DNA of 64,000 nt from Lantana camara (taxonomy: Eukaryota > Streptophyta > Magnoliopsida > Lamiales > Verbenaceae). Where the stretch lies: assembly GCA_037501455.1 (NCBI GenBank), contig CM074856.1, forward strand, positions 89,726,001 to 89,790,000. Reading direction: 5' to 3'. This document shows, in pieces, positions 49,012-60,058 of the stretch. Under the pieces are notes generated by a model that was given only the letters and a program-made list of their open reading frames with translations, was not told the DNA's origin and made no database searches. How positions within the stretch are numbered: the first letter of the stretch is position 1; each line of letters begins with the position of its first letter. Both the position numbers and the translations under genes were made by a program.

Positions 49012-49226
49012 AGTTGACACGGGCGTGTCAACTTTGCTTCATGCTGGGTGACACGGGGGTGCATGGTGGTTCGTTTGATTTTTCTGTACCGTGACACGGG
49101 GGTGTCATGGTTTGCCTTGTCTTGGTGACACGGGCGTGTCGCCTTCCTTTTCACGCATTTGGTCCACTGTACCGTGACACGGGGGTGTCACGGCTTAGTG
49201 CATTTTGGTGACACGGGCGTGTCACC
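49012..49226 (+). repeat. LTR dyad cluster, E3 (six dyads in three pairs)
   Basis: AGTTGACAC around GGGC at 49012-49033 (perfect); a truncated dyad centred 49055; CCGTGACAC around GGGG at 49089-49110 (one G-T); GGTGACAC around GGGC at 49124-49143 (one T-G); CCGTGACAC around GGGG at 49172-49193 (perfect); GGTGACAC around GGGC at 49207-49226 (perfect). Centre spacings are 34, 43, 34, 49 and 34. The pair unit appears to have been duplicated relative to other families. Confidence 0.87.
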
Positions 49227-49789
49227 CTCTGTTTTCATGCATTGTTGTTTTGCATGCTACTGTACGCGCATGAGTTATATATTGGTTACGTATTAATTGT
49301 TATTTGGTTTGATTGATTATATGATTTCGTATCCTAATAGTGTACTTGAACATAATCTTATCTTTTACATGTTCATATCATGATCATTGCACTTTGCCGT
49401 TCGTCCTAATTGGTGCATTTTGAGTCGTGTTTCACGGGCTGTTGTCTTACTTGCACGGACCAACTTCCGGGTGACGAGGAGCAGACTCCGTGAGCTGATT
49501 CCTTGGTTGTTTTGGGTCGCTCAGGTGAGGTTTAAATTCTAGGTATATAGAACCCTTATAACCCTTATGTGGTTTTCGGCCAAAACGTATCTATATATAT
49601 CTATAGTTTTCTAACCTTATGATTTTCAAATGAGTTCACGAAAGGGATTGATTGATTGACGAATTGATTGTTTTGGCGAGTAACGATTGTTCACGTTGGG
49701 CCCGAGGGTAGTGTATTGAGCCAACCGGGAAAGCAAGGGCTGACGGGTAACTCTTGCACTATCCTCACCATTGTGGGATCACCTCTGAA

Positions 49790-49810
49790 TCCACCAGGAG
49801 GTTTGGTGGA
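49790..49810 (+). repeat. LTR hairpin with GGAGGTT loop, E3
   Basis: Perfect 7-bp stem TCCACCA / TGGTGGA, as in E1 and E4. Confidence 0.6.
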
Positions 49811-50186
49811 GGAAGAAATCCCGTACGTGGGAGTCATGTTCCCGACGTACAGCATGATTGGATGGTTGGGTCTTGCAGGCCCGCCATCACCCGGAGGAAG
49901 AAGGAGTTATTGATTGAAATTGCTAATTGTGCACAGAACTTTTTGTGTGATCACCTAATTCATTAATTAAATTGGACTATTGTACACTGACGGAGAAAGG
50001 TTGGAGATTTGCCCTCACTCGCCGGGCCACTGATTGATTGAATTGTTTGTTAACTGTAAATTTGAATTGTTATAATCTCGGGCGGGAATCTCTTGTTATT
50101 TTAAACCTATTTTGTTTCTTTATAAAATCTTACCCGAGGTTATAAATTGCATGGTAATTGCGCATATACTTATTTATACCCCTCGC

Positions 50187-50205
50187 TCAGTCCGTGTTGG
50201 ACTGA
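50187..50205 (+). repeat. LTR hairpin TCAGTCC/GGACTGA, E3
   Basis: 7-bp arms around GTGTT, 26 bp before the acceptor TTTTTGCAG, as in E1. Confidence 0.55.
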
Positions 50206-50637
50206 CACCTCAACTTTTCAAGTTTTTGCAGGTTTCGTGCTAGGCGGGAATTAGATTCTGGGTTGTCTTTAATTTGGGTCTAGCACACTCCACCTCATAT
50301 TTTGTTCGTCTATTAATACTTGATACATTTTGTATCATGTTTTGGCATATTTTGGGGAATGATAATGTATTGTATTGTATTGTATTGTATGAAATGTTGG
50401 TATCTACTAATAAATAGGTAAATATGGTACCTATATGTATTGAATGTTATTGCTTCCGTTTTTATTGATACAATTGTTTAGTGGATTTGTTTGAGGGTAC
50501 CCGCCTAGCTGTTGGTTTTTTTATTGTCACCCGTTCGCCATGAGCCCAATTCATATATGGACTACCCATTTCATGTGTGAGCTAGACTCATGGTGCGGGG
50601 GTGTGGCATCTCGGCATTCCGGGTGCTACATCTTAGG

Positions 50638-50650
50638 TGGTATCAGAGCC
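50638..50650 (+). other. E3 primer-binding site (iMet-tRNA type)
   Basis: TGGTATCAGAGCC, beginning after a 7-nt spacer from the LTR end. Confidence 0.92.
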
Positions 50651-50848
50651 CGGTTGCAAAACCGAGGTTCTAGTGTCGTGTCTGGTGAGTCTAAGTCGAA
50701 CGACATAGGATTATTTGATAATTTGAGAGTCTTGCATTTTATTTGAACCTATTTGAATTACTTGGCTTGGTTTAATTGTATTGTGAGTCTTATTACACTC
50801 ATGTGCACTTGTTAATCAAACATGCATGTACAGTGGTTTTATTTCAGG

Positions 50849-53800
50849 ATGCCTCGTGGAAGGCCCCGTAGAGAGCATTCTCCCGGTCATCGACATCACC
50901 ATCGGGATCGAACTCCACCTCCACCCCCTCAAGCACAACCTCAGGACTTTTTAATTTCTATGGTTCAGTTAATTGATCAGAGATTGCGAGATTATGTGCC
51001 TCCTGCACCACCAGCTCCTCCTCCCGCACCACCGGCCCCAATTTCAGCCATTTTGAGGGAATTTCAAAATCAACATCCACCCAGATTCTTTACAGGGAAC
51101 GATATGATAGCGGAACAGTGCCTCAAGAAATTGAGCGAATTTGGGAACTTATCCCTTGCGAGACTCGAGAGAAGGCCAGGTGTACCCTTACTTTAATTCA
51201 AGGAGAAGCTTATTCTTGGTGGGAAAGCACCAAGATTGTTCTAGATGCCGCTGAAGAAGAAGTTACATGGGAGGTTTTCATTAGGGAATTCAAGAACAAG
51301 TTCATTCCTCCCTCTTCTCGCACAAGAAGGCTTAGGGAATTCACGGAACTCAAGCAAGGGAATAGATCGGTTGCCGAATATATAGCCGAGTTCGAGAGAT
51401 TGTCTAAATATGCACCCAATATTGCCGGTGATGATTTTCATAAGGCTATGCAATTCGTGCAGAGTCTGAGGCCGGACATTCAAGTTGCAATAGAAGCTGT
51501 TAATACTAGTACTTGGAAGAAGGCTACCCAAAAGGCTTTGAAAGTGGAAGATTCGGTAAATGCTAGGAGATCTACTTATAGATCGAGTCAGGGTTCCGGC
51601 TCGGGATCAAGGTCGAATTATAATCCCGGGAAGAGGCCAATCACTTATGATGTCCCTCCACCGCAGTCTAAGGGGCCGATGAAGAAATTCAAGTCTCAAG
51701 TGCTACAAGTGCCGGGTCAGAAAGCTCCTCGGGTTACTCCTGCTGCACCACCTTCTACCGGGAAGCCGGGATGTACTTATTGTGGATGGCCTACCCATAC
51801 CTATGAGAACTGCCGGCGTCGCCTAAATCTTTGTCTGATTTGTGGGAAGGCCGATCATAAAGTGGATACATGTCCGGATCGCCGGGATCAGCCTGCCGGG
51901 GGTCAGAGGTCGATGATTAGAGGCCGAGCTTATGCTTTGGAGAGAGAGGAAGCGGATCCTGATATAGATCCTGCAGCCGTGGTGGAAGGTATTATTTGCA
52001 TCCATGGCACGAACATACATACTTTATTTGATCCGGGAGCTACTCATCCTTTATTTCCCGTGCTATTTCTGTGAATTTGCCCTTATGTGTTACTTTATCT
52101 TCTACTTATTATCATGTTAGTACTCCTTTTGGTGGTAGTGTAAAAACTAACCGGGTTTTTCGAGAGGTGCCGGTGAGTATTGAGGGTCGGGTTTTCTCAA
52201 CGGATTTCATTGAATTGTCTATGTCTCGGTATGGATCTATCTTAGGTATGGACTGGTTATATAAGCACTGTGCCACCGTTGATTGCCGTGCCAAGAGAGT
52301 TAGTTTGGGTTCAGAAGTTGTAACGGGTCGAAGTTCTAGAACGGTGCCTTTATTATCTTTTGCAGAAGCTCAGAAATTGGTTCGTAACGGGGCTACGGGA
52401 TTCATAGCTTATGTACTTAATCGACCCAAGGATCAGATAAAATTGGAAGAAACGGAAGTTGTTAAGGGATTTCCCGAGGTGTTTCCGGAAAAACTGGATT
52501 CGTTGCCACCGGAGAGAGAAATCGAATTTGTGATCGACTTGTTTCCGGGTGCTGAGCCGTATTCTAAAACTCCATATCGTATGGCTCCGGCAAAGTTGAA
52601 AGAATTGAATGTGCAACTTGAGGGTCTCTTGGAAGTCGGATATATTAGACCGAGTTCATCGCCGTGGGGAGCGCCGGTATTATTTGTGAAGAAGAAAGAT
52701 GGTACCTTGAGGATGTGTATTGATTATCGGGAATTGAATCGGATGACAATCAAGAATAAATATCCACTCCCACATATTGAAGAGTTATTTGATACACTCC
52801 AAGGATCAAAAGTTTATTCGAAGCTTGATTTAAGACAAGGGTATTATCAACTACGGATTCGAGCCGAGGATATTCCAAAGACGGGCTTCAATACGAGATA
52901 TGGGCATTATGAATTCGTGGTTATGCCATTTGGATTAACGAATGCTCCCGCCGCTTTTATGGACATGATGCATAGAATTTTCCGACCGTTTCTTGATAAG
53001 TTCGTTGTGATCTTTATCGATGATATTTTGGTTTTCTCCAAGTCGGTTGAAGAGCATGCAAGGCATCTTGAACTTGTATTGAAAACTTTGAAGGAACACC
53101 AATTGTTTGCAAAATTTAGTAAGTGCGAGTTTTGGATCGACCGAGTTTCTTTCTTGGGCCATATTATCTCAGGGAACGGATTAGAAGTGGATCCTTCTAA
53201 AATTGAGGCGGTAATGAAGTGGGAGACACCAAAGAGTGCCACTGAGATTAAAAGTTTCTTGGGATTGGCGGGTTATTATAGAAGATTCGTGCAAGATTTC
53301 TCGAAGATCGCCGCTCCTTTAACTTGGTTGACAAAGAAGGATATGAAGTATGAGTGGAATGAGAAATGTGAACAAAGCTTTAAGTTCTTGAAAGAGAAGT
53401 TAGTTTCAGCTCCAGTTTTAACTCTTCCGGAGGGTTGGGAAGGATATGCCGTTTATATTGACGCGTCGAAGGAAGGTTTGGGGTGTGTTCTAACTCAAAA
53501 TGGAAAGGTGATTGCTTATGCTTCTCGAAAGTTAAAGGATTATGAAAAGAACTACCCAACACATGATCTTGAGCTTGCCGCAGTGATTTTCGCACTCAGA
53601 AATGGAGGCATTACTTGTATGGAGTGTCATTTGAGATTTTTACTGATCATAAGAGTCTCCAATATCTTTTCACACAAAAGGAGCTCAATATGAGGCAACG
53701 GAGATGGATGGAACGATTAGAAGACTATGATTGTGTCATCAAGTATCATCCCGGGAAAGCTAATGTGGTGGCTGATGCTCTAAGCAGGAGAGTGGATGTT

Positions 53801-55349
53801 TCGAATTTGGAAGTGGGTGACAGTAATGAAGTTGAACCTATTGTGATTAAAGCTCGGGTTTATAATATCTCTATTTATCCGGACTTGAAGTATAGAATGT
53901 TTGAGGCTCAAGGAAAGGATCCGGAAGTTCAAAGGTTGGTCTCTAAGGCTAGAGAGGATCCGGAGAGTCCATTTGGGTTCGATGAAACTGGTCTTCTTCG
54001 TTTCAAGAACCGAGTAGTAGTACCCGATGATTTTAAACGGGTATTGCTCGAGGAAGTCCACAAATCGGCTTATTCGATCCATCCCGGAGGGAATAAGATG
54101 TACAAGGACCTCAAGCAGTATTACTGGTGGCGTGGATTAAAGAGAGATGTGGCCGAGTTTGTGAGGTGTTGTTTAACGTGTCAGAAAGTAAAGGCTGAAC
54201 ATCAAAAGCCAGGAGGTCTTTTACAGCCGTTGCCTATCCCCGAGTGGAAGTGGGAGCAGGTGACAATGGATTTTATATCCGGATTACCTAAAGTAAAAGG
54301 GAGTTACGACGGTATCTGGGTGATAGTGGATCGACTGACGAAATCTGCGCATTTTCTGCCGGTCCGAATGTCTTTAAAGATTAGAAGGTTGGCCGAGATT
54401 TACAATAGAGAGGTTGTTCGCCTCCATGGGATTCCGGTGAGTATTGTTTCGGATAGAGATCCCCGCTTTACTTCTAAGTTGTCGCGAGAATTACAAGAAA
54501 TTTTGGGAACGAAGCTTCAGTTTAGTACGGCTTTTCATCCTCAAACCGATGGCCAATCTGAAAGAGTAATACGGTATTTGGAAGATTTGCTCCGTTCATG
54601 TGCCTTAGATTTTCAAAATTCGTGGTGTGATCAACTTCCATTGATTGAATTTGCATATAACAATAGTTACCAATCCTCTATCGGCATGGCTCCTTATGAG
54701 TTACTCTATGGCCGAAAGTGCAGGTCCCCGTTATTCTTTGATTTAGAGGAATGGAAATGGACGAAACAAGAAGGGGTAAAGAAAGGAAGGAAACTTAAGA
54801 AATCTTCTAAGGCTGTGGAAGTCATGATTGATAAAGTTCAACAGATTCAACAACGGATGAAAGCTGCACAAGATAGACAGAAAAGTTATGCCGATATTCG
54901 TCGAAGGGATCATCGATTTGAGGTGGGGGACCGGGTTTTCTTGAAGGTATCCCCACGTAAAGGATTTTCTCGAATTGGTAAGGGAGGAAAGTTGAATCCC
55001 CGTTACTTGGGTCCATTTGTAATTCTTGAGAGAATTGGGGAAGTAGCTTACAAATTAGATCTACCCGAATCTTACCGGAATTCATAATGTGTTTCACGTG
55101 TCCCAGCTAAGAAAGTATTATCCGGATGAAACAGAAATTCTCCCCGTTGAAGAAGTGGAGTTGGAACCGAATCTTTCATTTGTTCAGAAACCGGTAAAGG
55201 TGTTAGACAGAAAGTATCAAGAGTTGAGAAATCGGAGTATCCCTATGGTCAAGGTATTGTGGCGAAGTGATAAAACCGAAGAGATAACTTGGGAGCCGGA
55301 AGAGAAGATGCAAAGGTTCCATCCAGAATTGTTTAGTTCCGATCAGTGA
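50849..55349 (+). pseudogene. E3 gag-pol pseudogene
   Basis: ATG at 50849, one base after TTATTTCAG. Same domain order as E1: Gag, two CX2CX4HX4C knuckles (about 51769-51873), protease DPG near 52030, RT with FIDD at 53013-53024, RNase H, integrase, chromodomain-like end at 55346. Four frameshifts break it: near 51115 (capsid), near 52045 (just after the protease motif), near 53605 (RNase H) and near 55070 (after integrase). I see no in-frame nonsense codons between them, so decay here is mainly by small indels, unlike E1. Confidence 0.92.
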
Positions 55350-55370
55350 ATCTGGGGACCAGATTCTTCT

Positions 55371-55382
55371 AAGGGGAGAGAG
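55371..55382 (+). other. E3 polypurine tract
   Basis: AAGGGGAGAGAG one base before the 3' LTR start. Confidence 0.85.
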
Positions 55383-55383
55383 T

Positions 55384-55812
55384 TGTAACGCCCCAATTTC
55401 CGGAAGTTCAGGTAAGCACGCCACGAGCGGGTCTTCGGGAGTTGTGGGTTTAATTTTATCTATTTACTTGTTCATTATAATTCCATTATAATATTATGTG
55501 CATAATACATTCCTACGTATTTATATGAATTAACTTTTAATATGAAATTCGTGAATTAAGTGGTAATGTGTTTAATTGTATTATGTGACTTTAATTGATC
55601 TTTTGGGTAGGGATATTACTTGATTGCATTCATTTAAATAACCTAGGGACTTGTTTGCTAATTGGGAGCATTTGTTATGATATGGGATGATATAATATAT
55701 CTAGTATATGTATCTCTTCCATCACTTGTTCATACAATACATTACATACAAGAGAACATCACACACACACCTAGTAAGAATCGGTTTTTACACCTTCAAG
55801 AGAGAGAGGAGG
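55384..55812 (+). repeat. E3 3' LTR, first 429 bp
   Basis: Matches the first 430 bp of 48130-50630 with a few substitutions. It stops after GAGAGGAGG where E4 is inserted; the 5' copy continues GAGAGGAGGATTTC. Confidence 0.93.
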
Positions 55813-56595
55813 TGTAACGCCCCAATTTTCAATTATGCAATATGTGAATTAATTTCCAAATATGACTTAATTGTTTAATTGCATAATTGTCCTTAAGTGG
55901 TCATTTTATTAATTTAAGGACCTAATTGCATGAAATAGTTTTGGACTTAATTGATCATTTTGCATGAGATTGAACCTAATTACATAACTTACAAAGTGGG
56001 GGGATTAAATTGCAAATTGTGCTTAGCATTATAATATCTAGCATATATCCTTTGGTTGCATCAAACCTTTACACACTTGATCCCTCCCTTCTCTCCCTCA
56101 TCTCGTTCAACCCGAGCAAGAAGAAAGAAGAGGATTTCATCATTTGAGCTTGGATTCAAGGAAAATTGCATGCTTTGAAGCATAATCATCATCACCACAT
56201 CATCTCTTTTCCTTCTTTTCATTCATTCAAGGTATGAGCTTTTAGTTGGGGAAATACATGAATATATTTGAGAGCTAGGGTTATGTGTTGAGCTTGGTAA
56301 ATTATGTTTTAGTTGTTGGAAGCATGATTACATGGTTCTAGCTTGGATTTGATGCATATATTGTGAAGGTTATATGCTTGGAGCATGAGTTCAAATGGGG
56401 GTTCTAAAGTGTAAATACTTGATGATTAATGAGAGATATGAATGTTTATGTTAGATTTTATTGTATACTAAGCATGTATGCATGTTATTTCATATTTTAG
56501 ATGCATTTTGGTACTTGGAATTGGTGTTTTGTTGTGGTTGTTGTCTTGGCCGAAACTCCTCTATAACTGCTCTGTTTCTGTAATGTCCAGAAACT

Positions 56596-56721
56596 GGGAA
56601 CGGTCGTTCCCGCCTTAGTGCATTTTGGCAACGGGCGTTCCCAGGCTTCTGAGTGTGTTAGGCCAGCGAGACTGGGAACGGCCGTTCCCACTTTGGCCTA
56701 TTTGCCGGAAGGACCGTTCCC
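56596..56721 (+). repeat. LTR dyad cluster, E4 (four dyads)
   Basis: GGGAAC around GGTC at 56596-56611 (perfect); GGCAAC around GGGC with GTTCCC at 56627-56642 (one mismatch); TGGGAAC around GGCC at 56673-56690 (perfect); a degraded GGAA..TTCC dyad centred 56712. Centre spacings are 31, 47 and 32. Confidence 0.8.
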
Positions 56722-56944
56722 ATGCGTCTGACAGAACAAAATATTCTGCATAAAATTGCATTTTTAGCACCTCGTTCCAACGGCTTCTTTGACCCCGATT
56801 TGATATTATATGATCTAAAATGAAGTGAAACAAGATATTTTCATGGTACATTGCATTCTGCTCGTCATCTTGTTACATTTCGCCGTTCGTCCTATTTGGT
56901 ACATTTTGAGTCGTGTCTTATGTACACTTGTCTTTGTTGCACAG

Positions 56945-57011
56945 ACCGGCACGCCAGTGACGTGGAGTGGGCTTCTTAGGCCATGCCTTTCTCTTTGTTT
57001 TGTCGGTACAG
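56945..57011 (+). other. Candidate LTR internal exon (67 nt), E4
   Basis: Acceptor TTGTTGCACAG and donor GTACAG|GTGAGG, position-equivalent to 7172-7243 in E1. Confidence 0.4.
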
Positions 57012-57278
57012 GTGAGGTTTAATTGCTAGATATCTAGAACCATTACAACCTTATGTGATGTTTTAAGCCAAAAGGTATATATATCTATAGTTTTCCAAAC
57101 TCTATTGAATTGCAACTGATTTACCGAATTGTATGGTATTGTATTGATTGACCGTGTTTTGGGCGAGTATATTGTATCGTGCACTGTGGGCCCGAGAGTT
57201 AGTGTTTGAGCCAACCGGGAAAGCATGGGCTGACGGGTAACTCTTACACTCCTCCCTACCGTGCGGATGAACCCTGAA

Positions 57279-57299
57279 TCCACCAGGAGGTTTGGTGGA
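57279..57299 (+). repeat. LTR hairpin with GGAGGTT loop, E4
   Basis: Perfect 7-bp stem TCCACCA / TGGTGGA. Confidence 0.6.
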
Positions 57300-57683
57300 G
57301 GAAGGAGTCCCGTGCGTGGGAGTCATGTTCCCGACGTACACCGTGTTTACCGTGGATGGATCGAGCCTTGCAAACCCACCATCATTGGAGGAAGAAGGAG
57401 TTATTGAAACTGCTACGTGTGCACTGTAATTGATTGCGTGATCACTTAATTAGTTAATGAAAAGTATCGTGATTGTACACTGTCGGAGTAAGGTTGGAGA
57501 ATGCCCTCACTCGTCGGGCCACTGATTGATTGATTGATTGAAATGATTGATTGTTAAATCTGATAGTTGTAATCTCGGGCGAGTTTTCTGTCGTTATTGA
57601 ACTTAGATTGTTTTGTTTATAAAACCTTACCCGAGGTTATGACTTGCATGTTATCTGTGCTTATATATTATTATGCCCCTCGC

Positions 57684-57702
57684 TCAGTCTTGTGGAGACT
57701 GA
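57684..57702 (+). repeat. LTR hairpin TCAGTCT/AGACTGA, E4
   Basis: 7-bp arms around TGTGG. Compared with E1/E3 the innermost pair has changed from C-G to T-A on both sides, a compensatory double change. Confidence 0.6.
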
Positions 57703-58090
57703 CACCTCACCTTTCAGTTTTGCAGGTTGTGTGCTAGGCGGGATTGGTGTCGAGTCCAGTCTTTTGTTTTGGGTCTAGCACGTGTCCATCCTACTTTGGC
57801 ATATGTATTGTTATCTACTGTTTTATGAAATGTTATGTATTTGAGAGATGATAATGTATTGATAGGATTTAGAAGTGGTTTGCTTGTAAAGACTTGTTAT
57901 CAACGTACTTCAGTTTATTTCCTGTTGTGATAATTGGTTTGGGGTTAGTCCCGCCTAGCTAGTTAGCATTTATTTTCTTGTCACCCGTTCGCTAAGGCTC
58001 AGTTCATGTATGGATTGACCGTTTCATAAGTGGACTGGGCTCTAGTGCGGGGGATGTGACACCTTGGCGCTTCGGGTGTTACATCTTAGG

Positions 58091-58103
58091 TGGTATCAGA
58101 GCC
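58091..58103 (+). other. E4 primer-binding site (iMet-tRNA type)
   Basis: TGGTATCAGAGCC, 7 nt after the LTR end. Confidence 0.92.
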
Positions 58104-58336
58104 CGGTTGCAAAACCGGGTCTCTAGTGTCGTGTCGTGTCGAGTCTAGGTCGTGCGGCATAGGAATTAACTGTCAACTTGAGAGTCTTGCATCTTTAACT
58201 GAAATTATTTGATTTATTTGAATTATTTGAATAACTTGAAGTCTTTGAATTATGTGAATTACTTGTAACTTGAGACTTATTTGCAACCATTAGCATCCTC
58301 TAATGCCACATGCATCCTTAGTGTCTTGAATACAGG

Positions 58337-58814
58337 ATGCATCGAGGTCGTCATCATCGTGATCGTTCTCAGGAACATCGACTGCGTCGGCGTCATCATC
58401 GAGAGAGATCACCACCCCCTCCAGCTCAACCACAGGACTTCATGAATGTTGTGGTTGGCCTTATAGATCAGAGGATGAGAGAGCATGTCCCTCCTGTACC
58501 GCCTACTCCACCGGTGCAATTAGAAGCACCTATCTCAACCATACTTTGGGAATTCCAGAATCAACACCCTCCTAAATTCTTCCATGGCAATGATACCGAG
58601 GCGGAGATGTGGTTAAAGGAAGTAGAGAGAATTTGGGAGCTTATACCATGTGAGTCTCGAGAGAAAGCTCGTTGCACCCTTACGTTGATCCAAGGAGAGG
58701 CTTACTCGTGGTGGGAAAGTACTAAGATAGTGTTGGGGACCACCGAGGAGGAGATAAATTGGGAGGTCTTTACTCGAGAGTTTAAGAATAAGTTCATTCC
58801 TCCCTCAGCGCGTA
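58337..58814 (+). pseudogene. E4 gag, 5' fragment
   Basis: ATG at 58337, one base after TTGAATACAG. About 159 codons of Gag: a His/Arg-rich start, a Pro-rich linker, then capsid sequence with WELIPCESREKARCTLTL and WWESTK as in E1/E3. It is open until the E5 insertion point after PPSAR; the remainder is beyond the window. No internal break is seen, so E4 may have been intact when E5 arrived. Confidence 0.88.
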
Positions 58815-60058
58815 TGTAACATCCCGCTCGTCCGGCCTTTCCAGGTACGCCTTCACGGGTGAGCTATGTGTGCTTTTAATTGATTAATTATGTGTCTATT
58901 ATTCTTTTATGTGATATATTTGAATTACTTGAATGTATTTGACCTTATGTGACTTATTTGTACGTATTTGTTCTCTTTGTTTCGTTCTTGCTTCGTTTGT
59001 ATTCGTTTTCGTTTTCGATTTTTGTGACTACGTGCTATGCGTGACTTATATGTGTTATGTATGTGTCTTTGTGTTCGTTACTTGTTTTTGAGTTCGTTTG
59101 ATACGGTTTTGAAAACCGTTTTATGTTTTAGGGACATAAGGGCCTAACGAGCTTTAGCGCACCTTGTGTTCCGGAAGGCGTAACTTGAGCTCGGGAATTC
59201 GGATTTGAATTCCGGAAGATGCGTTGGACTCGTAACGAAGAAATCAAGACAAAGAATCAAGATTCATATTTTTCTAAGCTCGTTAAGACCTCCGTATTTC
59301 ACCCGTAACGAGCCCCTTAAGCTTGGAAGCTACCTTTTTGACCTCATGAGACCTTGTGGACCCCACTTGAACCTTATCTAAGCCTAAACCTTGGGTTATA
59401 CTTGAGTTAGCTAACCATTTCAGCCCCTAAACCCCCCTAAACCGACCCATTCTCTCCCTCTCTCACCAAATCGATCAGAAAAGCAAGAAGGAAGGAGGAA
59501 GAAAACCCCTTTGTGCATTTTCAGATTTTTGGGCTCAAATCTTCATCAAAACTTCTCCAAATTGAAAGGTAAGTTCATGGTTGTAATCTACACACTCTCT
59601 TCTCTATTATATGTGGATTTGAGTTGAATTCATTGGTTGATTCTTGAGTGCTAGCAAGCATGTGAATAGTAGAGGTTGGATGAATTTGATGATTCTTGCT
59701 TCCCTTCTTGTCCCCTTGATTCTTGGTGATGATATATTGCTTCTATGACTTGATTCTATGTATTTATTGCATCTCCTTTCATGGTAGCTTGGTTATGAGT
59801 GATGGGCCATTGATGAGTGCTTGAGATTTGGATGATAACTTGATGCATTTCTTCCCTCTTTCATTGCTTTGTTTCTTGCATATTTGGTGATTGAAGTTGT
59901 TGCTACTTACATGGCATGAATCTATGATGAATTAGTGTTATTTTCATGTTTGGTTTATGTGTTTTCTTTGGCCTTAGAGACTCCCCTAAGCTTGCACCGA
60001 AATCCCCTGTTTTTCTCTCCAAATCTGATGTGTTGCTTGCCGTCTGCGTTTTTCTGTA

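Larger units (their letters stand above)
48130..50630 (+). repeat. E3 5' LTR
   Basis: 2501 bp, TGTAACGCCCC to GGTGCTACA. Donor CAAG|GTATAAC at 48655|48656, dyad cluster 49012-49226, donor CTCAG|GTGAGG at 49524|49525 (the matching acceptor is mutated to GCACGG near 49458), GGAGGTT hairpin 49790-49810, TCAGTCC hairpin 50187-50205, acceptor TTTTTGCAG ending 50231, AATAAA at 50409. Confidence 0.93.
48130..55812 (+). mobile_element. E3: Tekay-like retrotransposon, degenerate, 3' LTR interrupted by E4
   Basis: 5' LTR 48130-50630, primer site, gag-pol pseudogene, polypurine tract and the first 429 bp of the 3' LTR (55384-55812). The remainder of the 3' LTR and the right target duplication lie beyond the window because E4 is inserted. 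Left flank CTAGG (48125-48129) should recur at the far end. It is closest to E1 in gag-pol and LTR text, so E1 and E3 are sister subfamilies. The visible LTR overlap shows only about five differences in 430 bp. Confidence 0.92.
55813..58083 (+). repeat. E4 5' LTR
   Basis: 2271 bp, TGTAACGCCCC to GGGTGTTACA, with 6-bp perfect terminal inverted TGTAAC/GTTACA. Donor TCAAG|GTATGAG at 56231|56232, dyads 56596-56721, acceptor TTGTTGCACAG ending 56944, exon-like 56945-57011 with ACAG|GTGAGG, GGAGGTT hairpin 57279-57299, TCAGTCT hairpin 57684-57702, acceptor TTTTGCAG ending 57725. Confidence 0.92.
55813..58814 (+). mobile_element. E4: Tekay-like retrotransposon, interrupted in gag by E5
   Basis: 5' LTR 55813-58083, primer site, and the first 159 codons of gag, then E5 begins. 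Everything downstream of the gag break lies beyond the window. Left flank GGAGG (55808-55812) should recur at its far end. The LTR is a distinct family (shorter, different dyad arms) from E3. Confidence 0.9.

Noticed and set aside
49012..49226. CRISPR-like regular repeats with 34-bp spacing
   Set aside because: Plant nuclear DNA inside an LTR; repeats are palindromes with short, similar spacers and there are no cas genes.
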